A stretch of 13,001 nt of DNA from Fomitopsis serialis (Eukaryota > Basidiomycota > Agaricomycetes > Polyporales > Fomitopsidaceae), in the NCBI RefSeq assembly GCF_022376445.1, contig NW_025955722.1:1-13001 (forward strand), read 5' to 3'. Position 1 is the stretch's first letter, and each line of letters starts with the position of its first letter. Both the position numbers and the translations under genes were made by a program. Under the pieces are notes generated by a model that saw only the letters and a list, made by a program, of their open reading frames with translations, did no database searches and was not told the DNA's origin. Below are positions 1 to 9,116 of this stretch, in pieces.

Positions 1-1104
1 AGCTCGTCGTATACACTATTCTCCATACGAGCAGACAGCCCCTCGCCATCCCTCCTCCGACGCGTAAAGCCGCCTGGCCGTCTAGAAGCGCGTCAACCGT
101 GACTGACCTGCGCGCACCAACGAGTGGCAGTAGCACCAACCATAACCAAGGTGTTTGAGTTTTTCAAAATGAGAACGTAATTCTGTTCAGGTCAGCAGTA
201 AGCACTGGTGAGCTCTCCGTTTTTGGCACGGTGCACAACTTCGACTCATAAGGACGGCGGCCATGCCATACAGATGCCGACAGCGGGCTCTGGCGTGATA
301 CGTTCAAGCCCGTTGGTGGCAGTGATCACAACATCCTGGTGAGCAACCGTGACTCAAATACTCTGGGGAATTGGGGCTGGATGGGTCGTATCCGACTCTG
401 AACAAGTGAAGATGTGGCAGTGATGACGCGGACGCACTGGCATTCACCGGTTCAAGGTGCTACGACTTGAACGTGAGCTCGAGCCCTGTGTGCGCTGACT
501 GCCCTGGCAACGTGTGTGCATGGACATTGGTTATCAGCGCTGAGTAAGTACTGTATCCTTTGCATCACAGCTTCTGACCACAAATTTCCCGGAGTCGCCA
601 GCGGCATCGTGAGTAAGTAACTCCGATTGATACTGGGGACCTGCAGACGCGGCACCGCAACCGCACTGTCGTCTTATCTTCGCTTCGGAGCGAACATGTA
701 TCCCTCCATAACGCTTTCGGTGAAAATCAGTCAGACATCGACCAAAATGCTTGCGACAGCCACAGATTGTACACTTGAGGGTGATCATTAGGCAAGGTCA
801 GTACGTCTAGTCGCCAATACGCCAAGCTACAATATTCACCATCTACGTATTCTCGCGGACGTTCAGGATGTCTGGGTTCTGCGGGCACAGCTGGTTACAC
901 GTCGTAGTCGCGATTCAGCTTCGCAGTTGGAAACCAACGACGAGCGGTAACTTGTGATCAACGATCATCACCTCCACTGACTCATTGTCTGGAGGCTCCG
1001 ACATTCTCTGACGAACCAGTGATTCACTATAGTATACCGGTGTTCGATCCAAGAGCTCAAGGCTGAAAGAAACATAGACCAACGAAAGCTCCTTTCCGAA
1101 CAAG
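1..1104. other. Leading region with no convincing gene
   Basis: Only short, mutually overlapping open frames occur here and none has a recognisable domain, biased codon use or a coherent exon chain. The least dull is a minus-strand ATG frame at 534-788 (84 aa) with a C-x2-C-x-C cluster near its N-terminus (KCTICGCRKHF). This is loosely zinc-finger-like but lacks proper C2H2 spacing. The stretch could hold a decayed gene or transposon relic, the far promoter of the F-box gene, or plain intergenic DNA. No terminal inverted repeats, long direct repeats or tRNA-like A/B boxes were seen. Confidence 0.5.
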
Positions 1105-1503
1105 ATGACTTCCGTTTCAACAGCATACATAGGAAGGGGCGGTCCGACTTATGAAACTTGTCATTCAATCGGCGCCCTGATAGCTGTGTCTGCTAACCTG
1201 TTGAATGTGTGCAGGACGCGGGAAACCGATGCCCCAACAGGTATACGGGAAGACAACGGGAAGATCCCCCGCACAGCATTGAACCACACAGTGCACCTCG
1301 TTAAGCGCGATCGCTGCTATATGAACACGAGTGATTGTCTGCTCGGATCCGCAGGCATTATCCTACCATCGCAGCCATCGGCAACAACACCACCGAACTG
1401 GACGCAAATCGTCTGTACCACCTCCGACAAAGTGGCCTCGAAGCTTGCCACCGGTGCATCAACTATTGCGAATCAGTGCACACCCTCTGAGCACTATTCT
1501 TAG
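1105..1503 (+). CDS. Doubtful open reading frame, 132 codons
   Basis: An ATG-started frame of 132 codons ending in TAG lies upstream of the F-box gene on the same strand. The product would be rich in Ser, Thr and Ala, with no signal peptide, membrane helix or known motif. A second frame (1331-1648) overlaps it with equally unremarkable composition, so codon periodicity does not single out either. I do not recognise it. It may be a chance frame, a fast-evolving small protein, or transcribed leader of the downstream gene. No splice pattern joins it convincingly to the F-box exon at 1782. Transcript evidence would be needed to keep it as a gene. Confidence 0.15.
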   Translation: MTSVSTAYIGRGGPTYETCHSIGALIAVSANLLNVCRTRETDAPTGIREDNGKIPRTALNHTVHLVKRDRCYMNTSDCLLGSAGIILPSQPSATTPPNWTQIVCTTSDKVASKLATGASTIANQCTPSEHYS

Positions 1504-1781
1504 TAGCAGTACGTCCCGTCAGAATGTGCGATATTACTTGGTGATGGTGCTCACTGTCGACGCCTGTTTCCCGCCAGCTGATACCTACAGCTCGATGGAT
1601 ACGGCACCACAGGAATACCAACATTCGGTTGGTTGTCATCGGAGCTAGGTGCGACCCCTACCGTCTCTTCCATCCCTTGACAAACCACTGAAGTCGAGTG
1701 TCTCGCAGACAGGGTCTCAGGCCTGATATCTCCCCGACAGTAAGACGCGATGACGATTGACGGCGAGTGAGTGAGGTTACT

Positions 1782-3238
1782 ATGATCACCGGAGGTCCTC
1801 CTCTCACTCAGTTGCGTCTTAGAGGCATGAGACAACTCATGACTCATGCGGGCCCATCGGACGAGACGACCTGCGCGGGAGTTTTCCGGCTGCCCTTGGA
1901 AATTTGGGAACATATCATTGACTTGATGGCGACACAAGCTACGAGATACTGGAATCTCTTGAACTCTCCTTGGTGGGCGACATTGATATCCTGTGCGCTG
2001 ACATGCAAGACCTTATACAATCGCGCGCGATGGCATCTGCGGGGCAATGTCGTCCTTTCCAACCGAGGCGACGTCGTCTTGTTCCAGAGGCAGCTACGTG
2101 ACAATCCGTACCTTCGACCCACAATGCGTTTCGTCACGATAGTTGGTGCGCCAGATGGGCAGTCGGCTGGACCTATCCCACACCTTGGCACATTCGCTAT
2201 CATGCTCTCTCGGTACCTCACAAAGGCGGAGACCCCGGTCATCAACAATGCGAAATGGGGGACAAGCTCTGTCCGACCGGGAGACATCGCCCACTTGGCC
2301 GCCTTCCGCTCCATTTCTGAACTAACGCTGGACCATATCTGCTTTGCAACGGTATCACAGCTCGCGCAGCTGGTGTCTGCCTTACCAAAACTGCGAACCT
2401 TATTCTGCGACGGCCTAACCTGCAATCAGAGTTCTTCCATCGTGATGTCACTCCCCCTGAACAGTCCGCAGCTTCGAGACATCTCTCTGTGGGGCCATAT
2501 GCCTCCAGTCATCCACGACTTCATCCTCCGCATAGCCAAGCGTGCCGATCTACGCAGCTTCGCCATGGGTGTACACTTCGAGGACATATCATCGGGGAAG
2601 ATCCACATGCAGGAGCTGCTCCGTGCATGCGCCCCGTCCCTCCAAGACCTCGGCCTTTCACTGAACCTCAATGGTGTAAACGACAAATCCCCGGACATAA
2701 TTTGTACGTCTCATTGGCATTCATCCTACGAGCCGTTAGAAGGTGACTGACCCCCACATAGGCCAAGAGCTTGACATTAACATTCTCAAGCACTTAACTT
2801 CCTTGCGGCTCTCGTCATGGTGCTTTCTCGAAGACAACCATGCATGGGTCCCGTATATGCTGTCCTCTCTTGGGTCATCCGATATCACCAGACTCAAAAT
2901 ACACTTCCACATCGGCAGAAACGATCGCGACGAGCGACTGAGTGCATTATGGTATCGGTTGGAGACAGAAAACGAGCTATCGGAGATCGACAAATGCCTT
3001 TCGCAGAGCAAATTCTCAAATATCAAGCCGGACAAGCTCGAAGTGGGCCTAGCGTTTTCGACCGGAGGCTGCTCTCCTTACGAAGTGCTGAGAGTCTCTG
3101 ATGACGAGTGGGCGAAACTCGTCCGAGGGAAGATGCCGCTCGCGGATACGCGTGGAATCCTAAAGTACGCCTGCTCCTGACTGTTGGAATGTTGCTCACT
3201 TGACAATACACAGGCCTACAGTCTATAAAGTCTGGTGA
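1782..3238 (+). CDS. F-box domain protein, probably a substrate receptor of an SCF ubiquitin ligase
   Basis: The product carries an N-terminal F-box at about residues 36-82 (RLPLEIWEHIIDLM, then ISCALTCKTLYNRARWHL), the element that docks to Skp1 in SCF E3 ligases. The remaining ~370 residues are Leu-rich and irregularly repetitive (for example SISELTLDHICF, LPKLRTLFCDGL, SLQDLGLSLNL), as in the degenerate LRR-like tails of basidiomycete F-box proteins; the target is unknown. Exon 1 is 1782-2703. Intron 1 is 2704-2761 (GTACGT..CATAG, 58 nt) and the frame is kept across it. Exon 2 ends either at a stop at 3178-3180 (446 aa) or, preferred here, at 3164 before a 49-nt intron (3165-3213, GTACGC..ACACAG). 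The preferred exon 3 (3214-3238) ends in KPTVYKVW, giving 449 aa. The start is the first ATG in frame; a GTG lies 15 nt upstream. Large expanded F-box families are typical of mushroom genomes, which fits. The F-box call is firm; the C-terminus is not. Confidence 0.85.
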
Positions 3239-3876
3239 ATCACGCGTTACCTACTATGCCTACTGTAATACGTACTGCATCAATGCATAGATACTTCGGG
3301 GAGATCATTGCAGGGCTCTTACCCCTGATCACATGGGAAACGAGCATCAATGCGAGAAGCGATGAGCCTCGCACATCTCGCATGTTCGCGGTCGAGTGGC
3401 TAGAATTGTGCAGGGAGTTTTCAGGGAGATTGTTCTCGGATCGGGATGTATCGCTGGGTGGATTGTAAATAGGTACACATCCTGGACCAGCTAATATTTA
3501 GCCGCAGTTCGGGGCCGCATAGCAACATTCGTACGGGTCCATATCGCGCGTTTCAATAAAGCGCGTGCTATGGCTCATTGAAAAGGTTGATGCTGTGCTT
3601 CAACAGATTGTTTAGGATAGTGATGGTGGGTACTTACGAAATGCTGCCAAGGTGACGCTGCGAGTTGAAGACGCCCCTCACATCGACTACATCGACCGGC
3701 GTGACGCCACAAGAACTTGTTCGAGAGCAACTCGTGCTTTATCGTCCTTTCTGGTCTGCAACGGAGAGTAAGAGGAACCACACAACTTAGAAAACGCCTC
3801 TCTAACACCGGAAGACCTACCGAGATGCACACAGTTGAGTCTCTTCTTGGTCTCTTTAGAACTCTGGGCTTCGTCG
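3239..3876. other. Convergent intergenic region between F-box and TFIIIC-subunit genes
   Basis: This 638-nt stretch lies between two genes that point at each other, so it should hold both 3' UTRs. It contains the AATAAA at 3555-3560 for the plus-strand gene. Small open frames (3235-3468 plus, starting with GTG; 3575-3880 and 3687-4094 minus) have no recognisable content. The minus-strand frames partly overlap the 3' end of the TFIIIC-subunit gene in other frames. A further 3' exon of either gene cannot be fully excluded but nothing demands one. Confidence 0.5.
3545..3565 (+). terminator. Poly(A) signal AATAAA embedded in a small hairpin
   Basis: A canonical AATAAA at 3555-3560 lies about 320 nt past the F-box stop. 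It sits in an imperfect hairpin: 3545-3553 pairs with 3558-3565 (eight base pairs, one bulged G at 3550, four-base loop CAAT). Fungal 3' ends often use degenerate A-rich signals, so an exact hexamer is suggestive rather than decisive. It is the best 3'-end candidate for the plus-strand F-box gene. Confidence 0.4.
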
Positions 3877-4759
3877 TCATGTCGTATACGGTGCATCGAT
3901 TTCCATAGATACAGATGCAGGTCCTTCTGGTGCATCGCTAGACCATTGAACAACAGAGCTCTCCCCTTGGCGAGCAGGCAGGTGGGCATAAGCAACTGTG
4001 AACCCTCCCAACGCACCCACGCCGATAGCGGTACTAACGTCTCCCGTATTCTCTCGCAACGTATTCGCAGCCGAAGGACCCTCCTCGCGACCATCTACAT
4101 CCATGGCCTCGTTGGTAGGGTCGACCGCCTTCTCCTTCCCTTTGCCCTTGTCTTTCGGTCGCCGTCCTCGCCGCTGACGAGGCTGCACTTCCGCGTCCGC
4201 GGTCCCGACCACTTCCTGTACGGTCTCCGGGAGCCTGTCCTTCTTGCTGTTCTTGCCTTTCGTCTGCGGCGTCGCCGGCACCTGCTCTGCGTCTTCGGGG
4301 AGCTCGTTCGTCTTCGCTCTCACTTCAACCTCCTTGAAGCGTATGCGTTGCTCGCTTGCGCCGACATGGACAAGAGGCTTCCTGGTGCGATCCGCATGGT
4401 CGTCTGCGAGCAGGCAGTCAGCGGTATACGTAAATGCACTGGGACCCTCGTACCCTTCGCGTCTGTGAACAGAAGCTCCGTGCCGAGCAAGCTCTGATGT
4501 TGCCCTTTGAAGACGGTCCCCGACAGTTGGAGGAACGGGGTCGGGGTGTCCAGACCCTGCGGTGCCGTACAGCTCGTGCTAGAAGCGAGTGAACAGGACT
4601 CACAATGAGACGAAACGAGGAGCTGCTCGGAACCAAAGCTGGTTCGACGGCACCGAGGTCAAGAGTGACATAGATAACTTCCTCCTCGGATTCGTAGTCT
4701 TCGTCAGGTCCAAATGCATCTACTTGCTTGTATCCAGGAGCAAGAGATGCGTTGCCCAT
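3877..4759 (-). CDS. Small TFIIIC subunit, tau55/Sfc7/GTF3C6-like
   Basis: The predicted 261-aa nuclear protein is a subunit of TFIIIC, which binds the A and B boxes of tRNA genes and recruits TFIIIB for RNA polymerase III. Residues ~24-113 form the tau55-related (TFIIIC_sub6) beta-rich domain, with landmarks EEEVIYVTLDLG, PSSSSFRLI, GLDTPTPFLQLSGT, LGTELLFTDAK and EQRIRFKEVEV. Minus-strand exons are 4759-4604, 4556-4454 and 4403-3877. The introns are 4603-4557 (GTGAGT..CGCAG, 47 nt) and 4453-4404 (GTACGA..CTCGCAG, 50 nt), and the joined frame stays open to TGA. The tail (~116-261) is disordered, Lys/Glu/Pro-rich, and has an AT-hook-like basic patch at about 162-178 (RQRRGRRPKDKGKGK). Budding-yeast Tfc7 adds a phosphatase-like domain; this gene lacks it, like fission-yeast Sfc7 and human GTF3C6. 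It is divergent from the methyltransferase gene. The identification rests on remembered family motifs. The end of exon 3 is less sure than exons 1-2. Confidence 0.85.
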
Positions 4760-4904
4760 GTTCGTTAAATCAGGTATCAGTGGTGTACGACAGAACAGAG
4801 GAGGCAAGGCGTGCACGAACGGCGACGAGATGGATGTATGCGCAGAGGTCGACCCGGAACGGGCGTCAACGCGTCCCTTCGCGCATGCGCGCTTCCACCC
4901 GTGC
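4760..4904. promoter_or_regulatory. Divergent promoter between TFIIIC subunit and Mrm2-like methyltransferase
   Basis: Only 145 nt separate the two start codons (4759 minus, 4905 plus), so both core promoters and both 5' UTRs must share this stretch. No clear TATA box was seen. The plus-strand frame of the methyltransferase is open upstream to about 4728 but without an in-frame ATG, so the start at 4905 stands. Sharing a promoter would tie expression of a Pol III factor to a mitochondrial ribosome factor, which is reasonable for growth-linked housekeeping genes but is inference. Confidence 0.6.
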
Positions 4905-5881
4905 ATGTCCTTCTCCGCCACCCGCATCCTCCTCTCTGCCAAAAGCACCTCGTCCAAGTCATGGCTCGCCCGGCAGTCACACGATCCATACGTCAAGAAA
5001 CGCGCCAGTAACAGTCTCTTCAACTTCCGCGCGCGGTCAGCGTTCAAGCTGCTCGAGCTCGACGAGCAATGGAAGTTCTTCAAGCCCGACGTACGCTCGG
5101 TCGTCGACCTGGGCGCCGCGCCCGGAGGCTGGAGCCAGGTCGCCGCCTCGAAACTCGGATGGATGGAGGATGACATGGACGAGGTGCCGGAGGATCCGTA
5201 TGCCGACTTTGGACTCGCCGGGGGACACTCGTCCGGTGGACAGGGCTCAGCTGGTCAGGAAGCTCCGGTACGCTGTGTCTGTATTCTTAGCAGGCCGCGC
5301 AGGCTGACACGCAAACGCCAGTCCCACAGCGGAAGAGGCACAATAGTTGCCATGGACCTCCTGGACATGCTTCCCGTCCCCGGCGTGCAGACGCTCAAGA
5401 TGGACTTCCTATCCCCACGGGCAGACGCGGCCATCCACGCGCTCCTCAAGGACGAGCAAAATCCAGAAGGCAAGGCCGATATCATCCTCTCCGACATGGC
5501 AGCCAACATGACTGGGAACAAGACCGCGGACATCGAGTCCGGACTGGACATCGCCAACGCGGTGATTACCTTCGCGAGGAAGCATCTCAGAACTGCGGAG
5601 AGCGTGGGTCGACGGAAGGCGGGCGTCCTCGTGTGAGCTCTCTGTCCTCACAGCGGGACGTACAGTTGCGCTCACACCGGGGCAGTATCAAGTACTTTCA
5701 ACATCCGCTGACCAACAGCTTTCGTCTGGAGGAACTGAAGCCGTACTTCACCGACATCCACAACAGCAAACCGAAAGCCAGTAGGGGCAATTCAAGTGAA
5801 GGTTACTGGGTATGCATGGGCTTCAAGGGCGACGATGCTGGACATCGACACAATGGCTATCTCGGTGAGAAGGGAGGTTGA
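4905..5881 (+). CDS. MRM2: Mitochondrial rRNA 2'-O-ribose methyltransferase, Mrm2/FtsJ (RrmJ) family
   Basis: This SAM-dependent enzyme of the FtsJ/RrmJ family is expected to 2'-O-methylate a uridine in the peptidyl-transferase A-loop of the mitochondrial large-subunit rRNA. The predicted 289-aa protein has the whole K-D-K-E catalytic set: K48 (RSAFKLLEL), D179 (ILSDMAANMTG), K227 (GVLVIKYF) and E263 (SSEGYWVCMGF). The SAM-binding motif is VVDLGAAPGGWSQ at 66-78. The N-terminus (about 1-28) is Ser/Arg/Lys-rich with no acids, as in mitochondrial presequences, favouring the Mrm2 branch over cytosolic Trm7 or nucleolar Spb1. Exons are 4905-5267, 5322-5632 and 5686-5881. Introns are 5268-5321 (GTACGC..GCCAG, 54 nt) and 5633-5685 (GTGAGC..GGCAG, 53 nt), and the sum is in frame. 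Intron 1 is a multiple of three and stop-free, so retention would add 18 residues. The insert at ~95-124 between motif I and GRGTIVAMDLL is Gly/Ser/acid-rich, as often in fungal members. The last ~15 residues are less certain. Confidence 0.93.
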
Positions 5882-6334
5882 CCCAAGGATGAGATAAATG
5901 CCAACACAACGCAACGAGATACATACGTAGATGTCTCGCTGCGCCTTCCAGGTGCTTGGGTTGCGCAAGGGATGGTCAAACTTGGTTCTCCGCACCGTCC
6001 TCAAGCGGGTGACAAGAGTCGTCGGAGGCGTCTTATTCGTGATCACAAACCTTACAAGCTCACAGGGAACATGCGACGTATACTCTGCTCACCAACATGG
6101 CCTTGTCGAAGCAGAACCAACCATAGCTACATACGTCCTCATTATCACATCTCCATACATTCTCGGCCAGGTGTACTGTACATACAAGACATAACGAGGC
6201 GAGGCGGACAATACAAAGCGAAACGATACGTGGCATATATGCTGTCAGACGGAGCGAACTGTGAGAGCCATGAATATCCTCCTCGCACAACGAGGACGCT
6301 AATGAAGCTGCTCACCGGAACGGCCACAAAGGAC
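5882..6334. other. Convergent spacer between MRM2-like gene and histone H4
   Basis: This 453-nt stretch lies between two stop codons facing each other and should hold both 3' UTRs. An ATAAAT at 5894-5899 could serve as a weak poly(A) signal for the plus-strand gene. A plus-strand open frame starts at 5972 and runs antisense through the whole H4 gene to 6934, but its composition is unremarkable. No stem-loop of the metazoan histone-mRNA type was seen after the H4 stop, in line with polyadenylated fungal histone mRNAs. Confidence 0.5.
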
Positions 6335-6900
<566 letters not shown>

Positions 6901-7262
6901 GGTTGGTAGTGTGAGGGGGTTGTGTAGAGAGTGAGGGGCGAGGTGGGGTGGGATGGGTCGAGTCCGACGACGGTGGACGAGAGGAGATGGGAGTCCGCAA
7001 CGAACCGGGGCCGTCGAGGCGCGTCATCTAGAGACACGTACGGCACGTGACAATGCGTACGTTCCCACGTTCGATAGGTGTCGCTGGACTCGAATTTCTG
7101 TGCAGGCTTCCAACGATCCACTGGCAAGTTGCATGGTGCCTATGTACATAGGTGTACGGCGCTCTTCAAATTTCTTGGTGCTTTGAGCCAGGCCTTGGCT
7201 CGAACGTTGGGTGATATCCGCTGGTGAGCATACATCATATCAAGTAACCACTGCGGTGGCCG
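6901..7262 (-). promoter_or_regulatory. Histone H4 upstream region
   Basis: On the minus strand the 60-100 nt before the H4 ATG are pyrimidine-rich (repeated CCC/CTC/ACC tracts), the usual look of a strong fungal housekeeping promoter and leader. Further upstream is an E-box within an inverted repeat, listed separately. I see no clear TATA box. The far end of this region has no gene and may also serve whatever lies to the right. Confidence 0.5.
7036..7062. promoter_or_regulatory. E-box CACGTG inside a 7-bp inverted repeat
   Basis: ACGTACG (7036-7042) and CGTACGT (7056-7062) are perfect inverted copies. Between them lies the palindromic E-box CACGTG at 7044-7049. The element sits about 136-162 nt upstream of the H4 start codon. 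CACGTG is the classic target of bHLH factors (Cbf1/Pho4 type). The flanking symmetric arms could be a second dimeric site. The pattern is seen directly; its use as a regulatory site is inference. Confidence 0.4.
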
Positions 7263-7265
7263 TTC

Positions 7266-7958
7266 ATGCGACCAGAGGTACATACGCCAAGCAACCCCGT
7301 TCAAGCTCAATCCACTCACTCAATCACAGCCCTGCCCAATTGTGGGAGACAAGCTGCTTGCGCCGAGATCTATGCGATACTAAGCGTCCTACGATCTGTC
7401 GATGAATCTCAGTGTGAGTCAATCTGGAAGCACACTACTATTCGAAGTAACAGCTATACTGGCGAGGGTTGCTTCTCAAGGTGCGCCTCCACCCCGGGCC
7501 TTGCATCTCATCACCATCAGGCCCATCAAGCGAATTTCTCGGCCAATGATCGCACATACTCCTCCATCCCCACTCGGCGAGAGGATCCCCGACACTGTGA
7601 TGACATCCGACGATTTCTACGTGTAGAAGAACAGCTCGGTCAATTGCCACCAGCTCGTCGACCATGCGGTTTCGCCCGCAGCGGCATACCAATGACCCCA
7701 GCATGGCAGGCTTTGGTGTTCACGGCGCGTTCACGGCGACTCCGATACGTTCAGTGGGTCGCAGGGTTGAAAGCTGCGCGCTTTATCGATACCACAGCTG
7801 TCAAAGGCTATGAGTATTTGGCCGCGTGGAGCAGCAGCATTCGGATGTACAGTATACTCTTGTGTCGCCGCGCAAGCTTGCAAGCTGGAGCCCAACAACT
7901 CATCGCCCGCATGCGGTACTTCCGCGAGCCTGCCTCCGGGGAGTGTGACGCTGTGTAA
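7266..7958 (+). CDS. Doubtful open reading frame, 230 codons
   Basis: This is an uninterrupted ATG-to-TAA frame of 230 codons, the longest unspliced frame in the weak middle region. The product would be basic and rich in Arg, Ser and Ala, with no domain, signal peptide or membrane helix that I recognise. Codon third positions show no clear GC preference compared with the firm genes nearby, and a 74-codon ATG frame (7402-7626) overlaps it. In DNA of this GC content a frame of this length can occur by chance. It could also be an orphan gene or decayed exon. No intron boundaries linking it to other frames stood out. Confidence 0.2.
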   Translation: MRPEVHTPSNPVQAQSTHSITALPNCGRQAACAEIYAILSVLRSVDESQCESIWKHTTIRSNSYTGEGCFSRCASTPGLASHHHQAHQANFSANDRTYSSIPTRREDPRHCDDIRRFLRVEEQLGQLPPARRPCGFARSGIPMTPAWQALVFTARSRRLRYVQWVAGLKAARFIDTTAVKGYEYLAAWSSSIRMYSILLCRRASLQAGAQQLIARMRYFREPASGECDAV

Positions 7959-9116
7959 AGTATGTAGATCTGATGCCCCATTAGAAGCATGTGGCGCACG
8001 AGTCAGAGCCAGCTAGCGTCGTATCAGCTTATGAGTGGGATCGCTCCAGCTGGTGTTCGGCGACTGAGCTTAGAAAGGGTCGAAACGTTCATTGTACAGT
8101 CTTCTTCTGTTACGTCCGTTAGCGCTCGAGCTGCGACCAGTGAATTCATGTCGGTGGATTACCAAAAGAAATAAGGCCGTGCGGACCCGCCGCGGAAGTT
8201 GTTGGGTATTGTTCGTACTCGCTTCGGTTGCAACAACTTGAATGTTGTCGAGCAATTCCTCTGCGTCGTCTCGCGCAGTCACGTAAAAGGCAAATGCCGT
8301 AGCCGACCACATGGCTACCAGTCGCTCGAAAACATAGACGCCCACTTCTCACTCCGGCTCGTCCACTTGCCTGCACTCGCGTTACGGAAGCTTTCGCCGT
8401 GCGATCTCGTGCGACGCCTCTCCACGGCTTTTCTGGTCGCAGAAGAACATCGTCCTCGGCGTGCTTTACTTAGTAGGGTTTCGGCTATGCCCGGCGGTCC
8501 CGGGGCCAGTTAATCTGCCAGTGTTCAACAACCCAATCCAATTGTCTGCTTATGTCGCGATCTGTGTCTCCTCCCGTCGCTGGTACGACGGCGTCTCGGT
8601 CTCTGGAACTGAAATTCGTTGCTGAAATTTCCTGAGGCTAAATATTGCCGTTGTCGCTACCCTGCAGAGCCTATTCGGACAGCGGACGGATCCGAGGCGA
8701 TGTTAACCCTCTTCGAGTTGGGCCTCTCCACCCTCCCGCCAACAGATCTGACATGATCAGTGTTTCGTCTGCTTCAGGAAACATGAGGACGATGCCGGCA
8801 GTCTAGACTTTCTGGCTCTATGGACGTCATCGATACAGGGAAGCCTCTACACTACTCCATTTGTCGCGGCATCCTGACCGACGTCGTCTGTTCAGGGTTC
8901 GACTCGCTCGCGCGGCTCTGTGGAGGGTCACGCGGCCCGTGCTTCTCTGCCGCGGTTGGACTTCCTAATCTGTCGCCTGGCGGTCTTCGTGTCTGGAACG
9001 CCGCCTCCTGCAGCTCAGTTGGAGGCACCGATCACCGTGCCGCAAGTTGCGCTCCTGCTCTCTCGTAATTCCCTTCCATGCATCATTCGTCCCTGGGCAT
9101 CTTCAAGGTACGTCAT
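7959..9116. other. Long stretch without a supportable gene
   Basis: About 1.2 kb holds only short frames on both strands, for example 8199-8513 and 8820-9068 on plus and 8070-8345 on minus. None has a recognisable motif or consistent codon bias. A GGTTCGACTCG at 8896-8906 resembles a tRNA B-box, but the flanks do not form a T-stem and no acceptor pairing is found. No long repeats or transposon ends were seen. Confidence 0.5.

Noticed and set aside
1767..1811. A possible intron (GTGAGT..CTCACTCAG) making an ATG at 1750 the F-box start
   Set aside because: Joining 1766 to 1812 puts the downstream exon out of frame and reaches a TGA within a few codons. The ATG at 1782 keeps the frame.
4405..4429. 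A 26-nt mini-intron (GTATAC..CGCAG) in the TFIIIC-subunit gene
   Set aside because: The same acceptor works with a donor 24 nt upstream (GTACGA at 4453), giving a normal 50-nt intron and a better fit of the protein to its family.
5268..5329. A later acceptor (CCACAG at 5329) for MRM2 intron 1
   Set aside because: It shifts the frame unless another intron is added just upstream. The CAG at 5319-5321 needs no extra assumption.
7438..7704. Minus-strand frame of 88 codons as a gene
   Set aside because: It overlaps two equally weak plus-strand frames and shows no motif, codon bias or splice context.
8880..8920. A tRNA gene suggested by GGTTCGACTCG
   Set aside because: The flanks do not pair as a T-stem, no A-box or acceptor stem is present at the expected distance, and the last B-box base is wrong.
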